Shown here: positions 10,401 to 23,040 of the stretch, one piece after another
Layout of the letters: each line of letters starts with the position of its first letter
How positions within the stretch are numbered: position 1 is the first letter of the stretch
Origin: Chamaea fasciata
Lineage: Eukaryota > Chordata > Aves > Passeriformes > Sylviidae
Assembly: GCA_029207755.1 (NCBI GenBank)
Contig: JARCOQ010000005.1
Span: forward strand, 49,255,563 to 49,319,562
Direction: 5' to 3'
DNA length: 64,000 nucleotides
Position numbers and translations under genes: made by a program
Notes under the pieces: model-generated
What the model saw: the letters and a program-made list of their open reading frames with translations, nothing else
The model's database searches: none
What the model was told of the DNA's origin: nothing

Positions 10401-13400
10401 CCAGAGGTATTGTGGTCTGTTGTCAACACAACCTTCAGGGACCAGCTCTCACTACTAAATGTTATACTGACTTCTTCAGTATCAGTTCTCTCTGTTGTCC
10501 TTTACTGATAAATCTGGAAGGGAGAGATGTTCAGCACAATTCATAGCTGGCTTTAGAGTTACTAAGTCTTGTCCCTTGGGCAGTCTTTGTTTTTCTTGGC
10601 AAGTTTACTCTTTTTCTACCCAGACTGCTTTTATTCTTCTTACTTTTCTGTAAGCTTCCTATAATTTAGTGAATATTTCTATTCTGAAGTATACATGACC
10701 AAAAATTGTAGTTCAGTTGCCTTTGATATCTGAAGCAGCACATTTAATTTTTATATTGCTCTGCATTGCACCTTCTCAATAGCTCCTGTTCATCCTCTCT
10801 CCCCCACTCTCAGTCTGTGACTACATTTGTCTCTCAACTACGTGATATAATAAGAAATGTTGACCTGAATGCAGTAAGATTTCTGTTGCCAAGACAGAAA
10901 ACATAATCCACCTGATTCTTGGAGGGTCAAGAGAATAGTTCAGTTTGCAGTACTGATTTTGAAATAGATGTCCAAAAGCAGAGAAGTCTTTAAGGAAGAT
11001 TAAAATCCTGTTGCATCATAGGCTTCAAGAAAAATGTCTAGCAGCTCTCAAAGTTCTCCTGTCCTGTAACTGAAGTTATTACTTTTGTGACTCACAGAGT
11101 GAGCTGGGAGCTTGGTTAACCACAGCAGCTTTGGCTCAGTGTAGTGTAAATTAACGTTGAGTGGAAGGGGAGTATGTTTTGGTTAAATTTTTTAAGTGGT
11201 GCATTCAGCTGTAGGGACTTAACAGCCCAGAGGGAATCGGAGTGAAGGGTAACTGCTGAAAGGAGGTGCCTTGTGCTTGGTTCCATTTTCCCAGGCCAGC
11301 ACATTTCTCTGCTTCTTCTCCATCTGCTCTGAACAGTTTTTAATTGCTTCAGCAGGACATTCTATCAGCTTTGCTCCCAGCATTTGCTGGGAATTTAATG
11401 AAAATCACGTGTGTTACCCTTCCCAAATACAGCCCACTGGTTCTCTGGGCACCTTAAGGAGAAGGGAATTGAAGCAGGCTCCTCCCTCTCCGTTACGGTT
11501 GGGTTTTTTTAGGGTTTTTTTGCTTTAGTTGAGCACCCTGGGTAGCACATAGAAGAAAGACAAAAGCAAGCAAAAAACCACTGAAAAGTCGTAGTAATCA
11601 TGTTTCTGAAGACTGACAGGCTACCGCCCTAAATTCTCACAAATATAACACAGTAGCTTTTTGTGGTCATGGTCTGTGGCAAAAACAAGGTAGCTTAACT
11701 CACATTAGCTTGGAATGGATGCAGATCGAACCAAGCTGATTTGCTTCACATTTGCTTCAGGCTGAGCTGACGCAAAGGCAATTTCTCTGGGAGAGGTGAT
11801 ACCTGATAGCCTGGCCATATGCAGTAAATGTTGTTTTATTAAGTGTGTATGTCTAAATTTTCACCAACCTGTCCTGTTCAACAGCCCCCTGACCCTTGAA
11901 ATATTTAAACTCGTTAGCATCTTGCTGTTTCCCTATTTTACCTGGATAACAGAATGACAGAAGAGGTAAGGTTGGAAGGGAGCACAGTGGGTTTTCTGGT
12001 CCAGTCTTCCAGTGCAAGCAGGGTCATCCCAGGCACATGGCACAGGATTGTGTCCAGATGGTTCTTAAATATCTTCAGTGAGAGAAACTCCACAACGTCT
12101 CTGGGCAGTTTTTTCAGTGTGTCATCACCTGTACAATAACAAAGTTCTCCTCATGTTCAGATGGCTCTTCCTGTGCCTCAGTTTCTGCCCATTGCCTCTT
12201 GTCCTGTTGCTGAGAAGAGCCTGGATCCATCCTCTTGATACCCTCCCTTCAGATACAGTAAGTGCCCAAAAGAGCATCATCCCATCAGGACGTTCCTGTT
12301 CTGCCTTATGAGCATGTGCATCCTTTGGATTAGCTTTACTGTAGGTATGGAGTGAAGGGTAATTCCTGCAATTTAGTGCTGCAAAGACTTCTGCAGCTCC
12401 GATAGAAATTACTGGAGAATCAGACTTCTCTGTGTAGTAATAGACAGCCTCAGGTTATGAGTGCATGGCTTGGTTTTGGTGGCAGTGCCAGCACACAGTT
12501 CTACCCACACTGCAGTGACCACAGGAGTCTGGAGTGTTGTGGCAAGGAGTGGAAGAACAGGAAACATGATACCTGCCAGTATCCTGGACAGTGTTTGCAA
12601 TCCCTTCTTAGAGTCCACTCAATTAACTATGGGATATGAGCTCTATTGCACTGTAGGATTGTTTGAGGAGGTTCATGGCAAGCTTGAGCTTCTGGTTTTT
12701 AAGCTGGACAGTGCTGCCAGAAGCAGCTTTATTGGAAAGTGTTGCTGCAAGGCCCAGGTACAGCTTGTGTCTTAGCACTCACAGCAGTGCTGTAGCCTTG
12801 CCTGGTCGTGCTTTGGGGCTGTTGTGTATATCAAGCATTCAGAGGCTCTGGGCAAAATATTTTGTGTATAGTGGGTAATGTTGAGCAGAAAGCAAACCAT
12901 AACTACTCAGTGAAGGCTGCCCTGACTGTTCTGCCTGAGCTTATCAGGCGTGGCAGTCATGGCAAGTTGTCACCTGTTCTGTGCAGTGTCTGAGTCTGGG
13001 AGAAAGGGCAAGAGGAGTCATAGAGGAGAATCCCCATCAGAGGAAGAACTTCAGGAGGAAGGTGATTGTGTCTGTGAAGGTCTGTACATAACTTCTTACG
13101 TGACAGACAAACAACACTGAGATTCTTGCTGAGCAGTGGGAGAGGGAACTGCCTGTGTTCCTCAGAAACTGATGGCCATTGATTTATTACTCTGTGGCTC
13201 AGTTTGAGTTGAAATGACAACAGCAAGCTGTGAAGCCTGGGGTACTGCAGCAGCTTTCCAAAAGTTCTGAGTCTTGGATGTCTCTGGGTGATGCATATGT
13301 GGCCAATAATGGCAGGTTTCTCAGGCAGGGGATTCCCCCAGCAGTGTTGTCGCTGAAGACACTTGCACTGCCTCTGACCAAACAAAGTCCGCCAGTGGAA

Positions 13401-16400
13401 GAAAGGGATTATATTTTGTGTGCAGCAGGCTGGAGAGCTATCACAGATGCTCTATTGTCAGCAATGCTGCAGATATGGTGTGTGTTTGCCACAATGCCAG
13501 CTTGGTTAATGACTTCTAGGAGCCAAGGAAAAATAGTGGCTCTGCAGCTTCATTAAGATTTTCAAATCAGTGCTGGCAAAAACTGACTGAGCTGAGCAGC
13601 CACAGACAGACCTGCCTTGTGAAGATAGGCAGCTTCACTTGCCAAAAGCTGTCTTATAACCTCTGTTACTGCCCTGGCAGTTGCTGCCTTTGGACTGCTA
13701 CAGAATTGTGTAGCAGCAAAGATTGGACTGCAGTCCAAAGCAGAGTCCAATTCCTGAATTCTGTTGGGTTTTGTACGTAACAATCAGACAATGACGTTGG
13801 TGAATAGGGGCCTCTAGAAGTCCTGCATAAGGTAGAGCCAACAAGAACAAATTCTTCAAGGCCCTGGACAGCAGAGTTCTAAGTATCTTAAAGGATGGAA
13901 ATCCCATATGCTTTCTGGACTCCTGCCCCAGTGTTTGACCACCTTCATGACAAAAAATGTTTTCCCTGCTTCCTACTGAATTGTGAATTTCCCATTTTCC
14001 AGCTAGCGCCCGTTGCCTTTCACTGTGCATATCTGAGTAGAGCCAGGGTCCCCTTTCATCCATACCTGTTGGGTACTTGTAGACAGGAATACAGACTCTT
14101 GGCTTTCTCCTCTTGAGGATGAACACACCAGTTTTCTCAGCTCTTCTTCAGTACAGTAAGTCCTCCAGCCTGGTATGTCAGTGTCTTTTGTACTGTGGGG
14201 ATCCAAAAGTGGACACAGCACTCCAGATGTGGTCTCACAAGTCAAACTGGAGGACAGAGTCACCTCCCTTGAGCTGGGGGCTGCAGCCTTGCTACGGCAA
14301 CCCATTGTGTAGCCTTTGCTGCAGCGGTATTTTCAGGTAGGTGTTGTAATTGCACAAGCAGGTCCTGGCAACACCTGTGACATTGCCAGTATCTACTGTA
14401 GCTCTTTCACCTGCATGCAGGATCCTGGTATAAAGTGGCAACTCTCTGGAAAGTCTTCTGTTATTGTTTGCTGCAGGTGTGTGTGAGAGTAAATACTAAG
14501 ATTTACTAAGTTCTCTTTCGATTTAGCATGCAAAGAACAGGCACAGTTCTAATACTTTGGAACGGGTTGTTTCTCTGATCTGAAGGATAAAGTTCAAGTT
14601 TCTAGTGAAAAAGTTATTTATCGTGAGCAAATGTGTAATAATTTGTTAATAGATACACAGAAGGCTAAATGGGCAAAGCCAAAGGGTGGAGCCAGCCAGA
14701 GGCCAGTGCTGCCTGTGGTGCTGAGCCTGCAGGGCCAAAGGGTGCTGGCAGCTCTAGAGGGCGAGGTGAAACCTCTCCTGAGGAGAATGTGGAACAAAGG
14801 CCAGAGGATCACAAAGTACAGCAGTGGGACATGCTAAAGGGCCAGCAGATGCTTCTAAGATACTGCAACACACTGTTCTACTTCTGTCATTATTGCCACT
14901 CTCTTTTGGCCTTCATCTTACTCCAAGCCTACATTTCTGTGTGATGGGTTGACAGGGAATGTGGTTGCTGCCTGGCTGTGATCCATGGGAGTGACCGATC
15001 AGTCCACCTGCTTCAAAACTACGTGTGCTCACTTCAGCTGATGTCTCTGTTGTCACAACAGCCTTTTCCCTGCCTCTGCTCTTCCATAACCCTCATCTGA
15101 AGCAGCTATCTATTTTGCTTCAGACTTGAGTGGGAAAAAATGTGTTAGGGATTGCTTTTTCTTGTGGCAGAGGAGTACTCAGTCTAGTGCTTGGGTTCAA
15201 GAGCATACCAAATGTTGGTATGGACACAGTTTTTCTGTTCTAAATCTGCCTTTTGGGGGTTATGCACCTTGCTCAGGAAATAACGTTATAGCCCATCTCC
15301 CACAGCATGCACTGGTTTCCTACAATCTCCCAAAAGGAAGGTACCAGGGACCAAGCCTTTAGGTTATGGTAGATAAAATAATTGAGCCTAGAGCAGTAAA
15401 AGCTGGTGACCTTTTAGAAAAAGGTTTTATCTTGAGATCCTACCATGAAAAATAGAGAGGTTTAGGTCTTCTGCTTCTAGGGAACTGGAAACACATTTTA
15501 AATGGAACCTTTTCTCTGAGACACAATTATATTATCAGTGTAGTGGTGCCTGAAGCAAGTCTTTGCTGCTCTGTTCTGCAAAACACTGAGCTTTATAACT
15601 TGTATAAATTTCAGTGCTGTACTTTTCTACCTCAGTTCCCACTTAAACTAATTTTTAAGGGCAGAGGGAGGGAGGGAGGGAAAGCAGGAAATTGTGGAAT
15701 ACATTATAGAGGCTACCACCACTGATCATATGTTTGTCAGGCCTCTTATCAGTTACTGAAAAAGACAACTGAATACACTCGGCTGGCCAGCTGCCTGCCG
15801 TTATGAAATCTGTCAAATTCAACTCTTCTTCTCCTGATTGAAGACTCTAATTTTAGGAAAAAGCTTTTTTCTTGGTCTGTAGAAAAACACCTAAGGAAGG
15901 TAAGCACCAGCAGGATAGGATGGCATTGCAACCTCTGCCAGGAAGGAAGAAGTACAACAGTATTGTGGATTGAGTAGTTAATTTGAAACACATTCTGGAT
16001 TTTTTAGAAGCAGCTCTGGATTAAATCTTTGGTGTTGCTGTTATGGTGAAATAATAAGCATGGTTCTTAAGTGATTGACAGAAAGCAGGCTGAAACCTGG
16101 AAAATACATTGCTAATAACTTTTCTTTTCTCTGCATACAGGGAAACAGCTGGATGGCATCTGGTAAGTGACTAGATTTAAATTGCATAATGTGTGTAAAA
16201 CACTGGTGTAGGAAGTATTTTCAGTATGCAGTTATATATTCTTCAGATCTTAAGGACATTTTGTTGTGGAAGAGAGACCAAGGCACTTTTTGTTCCTGAA
16301 TACAGATTGGCAGTAAGATGACATACAGTCAGGTGCTAGTTAAACCACTCTGTTCAAAGCTCAGAGGACCCCATGGAAAAGAGTGTTGTTAGTAGTACTT

Positions 16401-19400
16401 GTGGTTTTGTGCACCTGTGTACTTTTTGAAGGGTAAGATGGTGTCCTTGTCCCAAGCAATTTGTCTTATAATTCCATGCATGAACAAACATGAGAGTAAA
16501 AGAGTAGGTGGGAAGAAGGTATTACAGGATCAAGTCTTCTGTCATATAAGAGCAGTATCTACATTCAGTCACACAAAAAACCCCTAATTTCCTGTAATTC
16601 ATACCAAGAGTTTTGATACCACATGAAGAGGTCTTGTTCAGGTTTGTTTTTTTTAGAGGCAAGAAAATCCCTAAACCCTTGTCCATCTGTTTTCCTCTCT
16701 ACTGATCCATCTCCAGTGGTTGTCTGACCAGCTTCTCAGCCAGTGAGAAGTCTCTGTCCGTGTGGTAGCAGGGCTAGTTCTGTCTCTGAGGGCTGACCTC
16801 ACCCTCAGCCCGTTAGCTGAGAGAGGCTCAAGCCTGGGCTCTTAGCTAAACCTGTTCTTTCCTAACTGCTTGCAGAATTACAGTAGGCTTGATAATCATT
16901 GCTTCCAAATCCATTCATGTCCCAGCAGATTCTGTTCCCACTCACAGAAACACATTGACCTTTTCTTTCAGTTATTCTCTTCATTATGTCTTTGAGATCA
17001 TAAATTTATCAGTGATTTATGTGCTAGGCTGTTTACTTTTTTCCTTTATTTCAACTTTTTGTTGTTGTTGTTGTTCTCTGTGGCAGGCACACCTCCATAA
17101 TAGTCCATAAGGATGAATTCTTCTATGGCAGTGGAGGAATCTCCAGCTGTGCACCTGTAAGTTAAACTTAATTTTCTGGTAATTTTTTATCAGGTTACCT
17201 GATCAGAATTGCTTGTGTTACTGTCTTTTAGAAAAGCAGCAAAAGACTTCTAAATTCAGAGAGATGCTGAAGCCAGCTGCTTGTCATGGTTTCCCAGGGT
17301 ACTGAGGGTAAAGGGAACATGGACAGTGGGGTTTATGCCCAGCTCAGTTCAGGCTGGGGGGTTGCTTCTTCTGGTAGAGTCTATCTATCCAGAGCACCAT
17401 TTGCAACTGGTTTGCCAGAGTGGCACCTTGTCCAATTCTGTATTATTAAGTATTATATGCAGACTTCTTAAGAGATAAAAAAGTCCCAAACCATAATGTT
17501 TTCTCAGACCTTTATGTTCTTAGAGAGGTAAAATGGATGGACCGTGCTTCTAAAGCAGAATTTTACCATAGCTTAGAGCTTTCAGCCCAAAGAGCCAAAT
17601 TTACCAGCTGAAATGGAAGTTGCATGTTCCCTCTCATTCTCTTGAGTGCAGAACAAGAGAGGCCAGCAGGGCTTTTTGCTTGACAAACATACCAAAAGTT
17701 CCATCGTTTGTGCCTGGACAAAACATAATCGCTTTATTCAGTAGAGTCCTCCAAAAGAATTCAGCCTGATCATTTGACAATATCTTCTGGCTGTTCATTT
17801 TTACAGGGAGGGACGCTTCTTGGCCCCCCAGACACAGTTGTTGATCTGGGGAACACTGAAGTCACTGAAGAAATTTTTCTGGAATACCTTTCCTCTTTGG
17901 GGGAATCTGTGTTCCGGTAAGTAACAGCTTGTACTGGAAAACGTGTATACCAAAAAGGTGCAGAATGGAGGCAGGTATTATGAAACCAATCCAGCTACAG
18001 AAGAGCTGCTGTCTGCTTACTCTCTTATTTGGTTCTCTTCAAATATGGACTGGACTGATGCACCAATGCACATAAGGAGCTGTCTTCAAAGCTGGGAAAG
18101 CATTCTTCTGGGAAGTCTTCCACACTGTTTTTTGTAAAATCGAATAATGCCTGAAATGCTTTTAAGAGAATCACCAGGGAAAATGAAATCTCTCAGTAAA
18201 TGGCAGTTTACCCTCTGAGTCATAGGTAGTCACTGTAGTAAAGATGCCAGTTTTCACATGAGTAGAAACAAGGTGTTGACTGTGAAAGAGTCTACTCTGC
18301 TTCTCAGAAGAATAGGAAACCACAATATTTAGTGTTCTGGCTGTCTTTCAGAGTCAGTAATTCCTGTGATTTCTTGTTACTGCTACCATGGTTTTAATGG
18401 ATAAAACCTAACCTCACCTATTCTCCCAAAAATGGTTGTATTAAAGTCCCTGATAAAATTGAATTTGAGGGTGTTTTGATGTATGTATTTACTTACTTGC
18501 CCTAGAATTCTTTGGGATGGGGGGAGGAAGTGCTAATGTAAGATGTTCTTCATTAAGAGTACAAGTTCTGCTTGTAAGATTTATTGTTGAATCTGTCGGT
18601 TTTTGTTTCAACTTCTTTTCTGTGACACAGAGGAGAGTCTTATAACCTCTTTGAACATAACTGCAACACCTTCAGTAATGAAGTGGCACAGTTTCTGACA
18701 GGAAAAAAAATCCCTTCCTACATCACTGACCTTCCATCTGAAGTTCTTGCCACGTGAGTATGGATGCCCCTCCTCTCTGTAGCTGCTTCATGCTAATGCT
18801 TAAACACTTGACAGAGCCAGCAGTACCAGTTCCTGATAGATCTGTCTGAGAACCAGCATAAGATTAAGGAGAGGATGCAATTTTCTTTACATCAGCACTT
18901 GCAACACTGTATGACAAGTGCTAACTGGCACTGGTGTTCCAAAGAAGACAGGAGAAGGTTGTTCTTCTGCCTTTAACTTAAGCTAGCTATTTTGTGATGG
19001 TCTTTTGCATGTGACCACACAAGCTTGGAAAGTTTCACAAAACAGTGCAAGGTTTTTTTTCCTCTTAGACAACGAGTATCTGTTAAAAGTCATTTTTCTA
19101 AGCACCATATTTGCAGCAGAGGTGTCAGTTTGCTTGTGAAGAGGCAAAGGAGATACAATTTTAAAATTATGCTGCAGTTTTAAAGCTATGTTTGGGTGGG
19201 AAAAGAGGATATGAAAAAAAGGAAATGAAGAATTCCTGCCTGGTAATTCAGATGATTTTTTTTAAAACTCTCAGCTAGTGAAGATCCCAGTAGGATGATG
19301 TGAGCTCCATCATTTAGGTCTTACTTCTCATAACAGTGGTATAGCACATTATTGGTGAGACATGTGTCTTCTACCCTGGACTCTTAGCACTTCAGATCTC

Positions 19401-19984
19401 TCAAAATCAGATAAAGTCTGTAACAGAGTGAGTCTTATTGAAAGACAAACCAGGTGCTACAGATTGCAACAGAAATTATTCTGGGAGTGTTGAACCATTG
19501 TCTTTAAGGGAAGCTAGAGGCTATTCTTTTGGCAGGCCTCAATATTGATGTACTTAGTGGAACACTGCAGTTGCATAACAGGGATTTTGTTTGCACACTT
19601 AAATAGAATGAATTACTGAGAGCTGGTTTCAGACAGTATTACATTAGCAGTCTAGGCATGTTAGGACTCAGAACTACCTTATATAAAATCATGTTTAAGT
19701 TTCTTAGTTATTGAAGAGTAAATTAATAGGTTAAATTAGTTTGCTTTAGTTTGTAGTGGAAGTCTTTTCTTCAAATTTGCTTCTTGAATGTTGGTTTGAT
19801 TGCACTCTAGGAAGCGAGTGCACTTCAGTGGTAAATGGGAGTTGTTGACCAAGTAAACTGTCTGAAACCTTTATTTCTTTACCTTCCCAGACCTTTTGGA
19901 CAAGCTTTAAGGCCCCTCCTGGACTCCATCCAGATCCAGCCACCTGGAGGAAATACCTTCAGCAGACATAACGGACAGAGCTAG
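7390..19984 (+). CDS. DESI1: DESI1, PPPDE-family cysteine peptidase/thioesterase (deSUMOylating isopeptidase 1), 6 coding exons
   Basis: DESI1 (PPPDE2) is described as a homodimeric deSUMOylase of nucleus and cytoplasm, with later work assigning deubiquitinase or S-depalmitoylase activity to the family. Six exons (7390-7480, 16141-16162, 17087-17156, 17807-17916, 18631-18753, 19891-19984) join in phase to 169 aa (human 168). The PPPDE dyad is visible: His39 in WHTSIIVH and Cys109 in [12 protein letters not shown]. The C-terminus [20 protein letters not shown] matches human closely. The ATG at 7390 gives [20 protein letters not shown], equivalent to the human start. Exon 2 is a 22-bp microexon behind an 8.7-kb intron. 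The promoter is shared with XRCC6. Confidence 0.97.
9421..10145 (-). mobile_element. Solo LTR of an endogenous retrovirus (ERVL-like) with intact 5-bp target duplication
   Basis: On the minus strand the element starts TGTCTTGGGTTGCAATA (10145) and ends ...AAAACG (9421), where the usual terminal CA has become CG. It is flanked on both sides by GATGG (9416-9420 and 10146-10150), a perfect 5-bp target-site duplication. I recognise it as a widespread passerine LTR family. No internal retroviral sequence is present, so it is the product of LTR-LTR recombination. It lies antisense within DESI1 intron 1. Confidence 0.85.
11935..12310 (-). mobile_element. CR1 LINE 3' fragment (antisense to DESI1)
   Basis: Reads as the reverse complement of a CR1 3' end: gttggaaggga, then the gtgtccagatggttctt, ctctgggcagttttttcagtg and cctcagtttctgcccattg type blocks in the usual order. 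5'-truncated, with no coding capacity left. Confidence 0.85.
13860..14335 (-). mobile_element. CR1 LINE fragment (antisense to DESI1)
   Basis: Contains diverged CR1 blocks in antisense order: ccagtgtttgaccacctt, tcttcagtacagtaagt, then ccagatgtggtctcacaag and tcacctccctt. More diverged than the CR1 at 62935-63757. Confidence 0.75.
14341..16140 (+). other. DESI1: 3' part of DESI1 intron 1
   Basis: No recognised element apart from a short (GGGA)n run near 15665-15680. Confidence 0.5.
16141..16162 (+). CDS. DESI1: DESI1 coding exon 2 (22-bp microexon)
   Basis: Acceptor gcatacag at 16133-16140 and donor gtaagt at 16163. The 22 bases complete G31 and encode KQLDGI plus two bases of Trp38, matching human GKQLEGIW. 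Without it the phase breaks and the residues leading to catalytic His39 are lost, so it must be included. Confidence 0.93.
17087..17156 (+). CDS. DESI1: DESI1 coding exon 3
   Basis: Residues 38-61. Encodes the catalytic His39 ([17 protein letters not shown]). A (GTT)n-rich pyrimidine stretch near 17060-17075 precedes the acceptor; donor gtaagt at 17157. Confidence 0.95.
17807..17916 (+). CDS. DESI1: DESI1 coding exon 4
   Basis: Residues 62-98: [20 protein letters not shown] and [16 protein letters not shown]. Acceptor ttttacag, donor gtaagt at 17917. Confidence 0.95.
18631..18753 (+). CDS. DESI1: DESI1 coding exon 5
   Basis: Residues 98-139. Holds the catalytic Cys109 in [19 protein letters not shown] and the segment [14 protein letters not shown]. 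Acceptor gacacag, donor gtgagt at 18754. Confidence 0.96.
19891..19984 (+). CDS. DESI1: DESI1 coding exon 6 with stop codon
   Basis: Residues 139-169, ending FSRHNGQS and then TAG at 19982-19984. Acceptor cttcccag at 19883-19890. Confidence 0.95.
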
Positions 19985-20839
19985 CAGGAGTGACCCAGTG
20001 TGCCCAGCCTCACCAGGCCTCTTCCTTTTTAAACATGAATCTACCAGATTTCTATTTTATAATTTCTCATGAGAATTAACTCCGAAGAAGTTACAAGACA
20101 AGTTTTAAAATTTCCTGGGGAGAGAATTTATCAGGGTGCATGTAAGACAGTGCTACCAAAAATACTGCCATAATTTCTAATAGTATTATACTAATTTATA
20201 AAGGCTGTCTTATCCAAGTAGGCTGACACTTTCTACATAACTCCTGTGCTGGTAAGTGGAAATCCATTCCATGAGCATTCAACGGCCCCATACACAACTT
20301 GAAGTAAATAAGGGGATGTCCTAGCCATCCCTTGCAGACTTAGATCTCTTTGTCTTGTCAGTGCCTCTGTTATGGGGGTATCTGTTGAAGTCTAGCAAAA
20401 AAACCAGAGCAAGTATTGGTAGCCTAGGAAGTGAAGGTGTCCTAGGATTAGTCTGCATATTTCACTGACATTTGCTCAGGAGAAGAGCTGAACTCATCTG
20501 ATCAGAATATTTGCAGTGGGCACAGGTGTATGGGAAAGGTGATGAAGCTGAACCATGTGTCAGTGTCACACTCAGAAACTGAAATTCAGTGGGATTTGCT
20601 CTGGTGGGAGGGAACCTGGAGCTGAAGGTTACCAAAAGCCTTGTAATGTCAGATCCAAGAGTTATGGGAAAGAACCAGCTGAAAGAACAGAATCTCATGA
20701 GCAGAAGTGGTAGAGACAAATTTCAGGTGAAAGTAAAATGAAGTGAAATGTTTCCTTTTCTCACACATAAGCTTATCAGCATATAGACAGAACCTTGTTA
20801 ATGCATAAGAACTGTGTTTTCTTGTTTTGTTTTGTTTTG

Positions 20840-20870
<31 letters not shown>

Positions 20871-23040
20871 TCCTTGCAAAGCCAGACTTACGGTACGGTA
20901 AGGCAGGAGTAGCATGGCAACTGCATGATAATACCAGTTGGACCAATTCTGCCTTCAGTATCCAGTTGCAGACACAGTAGGAGTTCCAACTTTCATTAAC
21001 TGCCCTTTCCAAAGCAGTCAAGCACAACAGGGCTCTCTTTAAGAGAAATAAGTGCTAGGTCTCCCCAAATGTAAAGCAAATGAGGAAGAGTAAAATTGAG
21101 CTTTTCTGTGGAACAACTGAGTTTCTTGGGGTACATGCAGAAGCAATTCTGTCCTTAGATTAACCTTTGATTATACCAATACTGCATCTTCTAGTTTAAG
21201 ATTTTTAGAGCTTTGCAATTACTTGCAGTGGGAAGGAACAAGGGGAATGAAAAAATAGGCACAATGTTTTCTTTTATGCATGTATATACACTACTTTCCT
21301 GACCAATTTTGTAGCAGTTGCATTTAGAAAGGAATATAAGAAAGACATCAGACAAACCCCAGAACACTGCTGATGCTCTGTAAATGGGGATTGGACATCC
21401 CAGATGCTGCCAAAAAAAGCATCTATGCAAATGTACAGCCCTTTGTCCAGTGCTTTGTTGTGAAAAGTATTGCTGCAAGTTCAGTCCTGCATCTCAAACT
21501 TCCTCCACTGGAAACTTCTTACGTACCTAAAGGAGATGTCTTTCCTCTGATGGGTTCTTTCTTCCAGAATAATGCAGATTGATAAATTTCTCACACTGAT
21601 ACTCTGTGTGAACTATAATGGTTCGTATTTTTGAGGGCTTGGAATAGAGGAAAACTGCAATTTTGTCACTGTCTAATACTCTGTTGTCCTGCATCTTGTG
21701 GAGCCAGTGCACAGATCGGAATAGGGTATTGTCAGGCCATTCTGCTGTTTCATGTTTACCTGCTCTCAGTGCACAGTAGTGGCCCCTGCAGCCCAGATGC
21801 TTCTCTTTCTTGTCATTCCAGGCTTGTGCCATCAATTTCTGCCTTAAGCATTTCATTTGATGCACTGGACTCGGAGATAACTGTAGCAGCTACTACAGAT
21901 GGCTTTATGCAAAAGCTTTCAGTTTTTCCCCCTCCAAATGTCCTGTTTGCAGAAAACGTTCTATGAAAGTCAGTTATGAGTACCTTTTGATGCTCCTGGA
22001 GGAAGGATTGGTGTTAGGTTTTGCTAAGCCATAGCTTAGTTTTCCTGTCTAGTTATATGTGTTATCTCCAGTCTTTTCCCATACATGTTTGTGAAGAGTA
22101 ACCAGCCTTTCATCTTAATACACACATGACTGGGCCACAAAATGCTGTAGATCGTGTAAGAGATCTTGGAGCTTCCTCAGTTGAGCAGGTGCACTTGAGC
22201 TGACACAGTGCAGGCCAACATCTTGGTGTGCTCGTTTGATACCTGCAAGCAGCACAGCTGTGCTTGCTTGCCTTTCCACAAACGATCACTGCAGGCACAG
22301 CTGCCTGTGGTGGAAGCACTGGTGCCATGGTTTCTGCCCCACACACTTACACAGTGAGGATATGCCCTGTATGTCCACCACTTCCGATGTCCTGAGCCTA
22401 GGTCCTGCTTGGCTGCCTACTTCAGTATGTTTTGCATCCTTTTGGGGCAGGAAAGAAAAGGAAAACATTCACCCCGTGAATGCAAATTTGCATTTTGCAA
22501 TATGCCTTTTCCCCTCCTGAGCAGCTCCTTTGCAGAGATAATGCTCTTACTTTAAGATCACTGGGTAAAATTTCACTCAGCCATATATTGTTTGCAACAG
22601 TCAAGGAGCTGCTGGGCTCAGGACCTACTCTTGTGTTTCATGGCAAAAGAACTGTAAGAGGGAATCCTCTTTGTGTGGTCTTACTGGGTAATGAGACCCC
22701 TGTACCCTGTAGGACTCTTAGGAAACCTCTTTTCTCCAAAGATGGTTATGTGTAAATTGTAGGACTGTGCCCTCAATGTGCCACCCAGCTGAAAAACTAG
22801 ACTGAGAAGTACGTAAATGTGATGAACTTCAGCCAGCTGCTGGACAAAGGGGCAGGGTAACTGGACTCCTGAAAGGGAACAGAACCCTTCTTCCCACACT
22901 TACTTTTCTGTCTTGTATTGCTGAGGTTCTCCTGTGCCATTTTAAAAATGTAAATAATGTCTTTAGGCAGAAAGTGATGTTTTGATTTACTTGTGGGGTT
23001 TTTTTCTATTACAATAAAAAGAAATACAACACATTTTTCT
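19985..23040 (+). other. DESI1: Probable DESI1 3' UTR
   Basis: No coding exon follows the stop. The first canonical AATAAA I find on this strand is at 23013-23018, which would give a UTR of about 3 kb. A second candidate is AATAAA at 24673-24678. Includes a (GTTTT)n microsatellite at 20822-20871. The true end needs transcript data. Confidence 0.5.
20822..20871 (+). repeat. (GTTTT)n microsatellite
   Basis: About nine uninterrupted GTTTT units within the probable DESI1 3' UTR. Confidence 0.95.

Larger units (their letters stand above)
7481..16140 (+). other. DESI1: DESI1 intron 1 (8.7 kb)
   Basis: Carries a minus-strand solo LTR (9421-10145) and two antisense CR1 3' ends (about 11935-12310 and 13860-14335). 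The 5' part, to about 8100, continues the CpG-rich promoter region. No other gene recognised. Confidence 0.75.

Noticed and set aside
14640..14840. Open frame [13 protein letters not shown]... in DESI1 intron 1
   Set aside because: Considered as a possible retrocopy, but there is no similarity I recognise and no flanking repeat signs.
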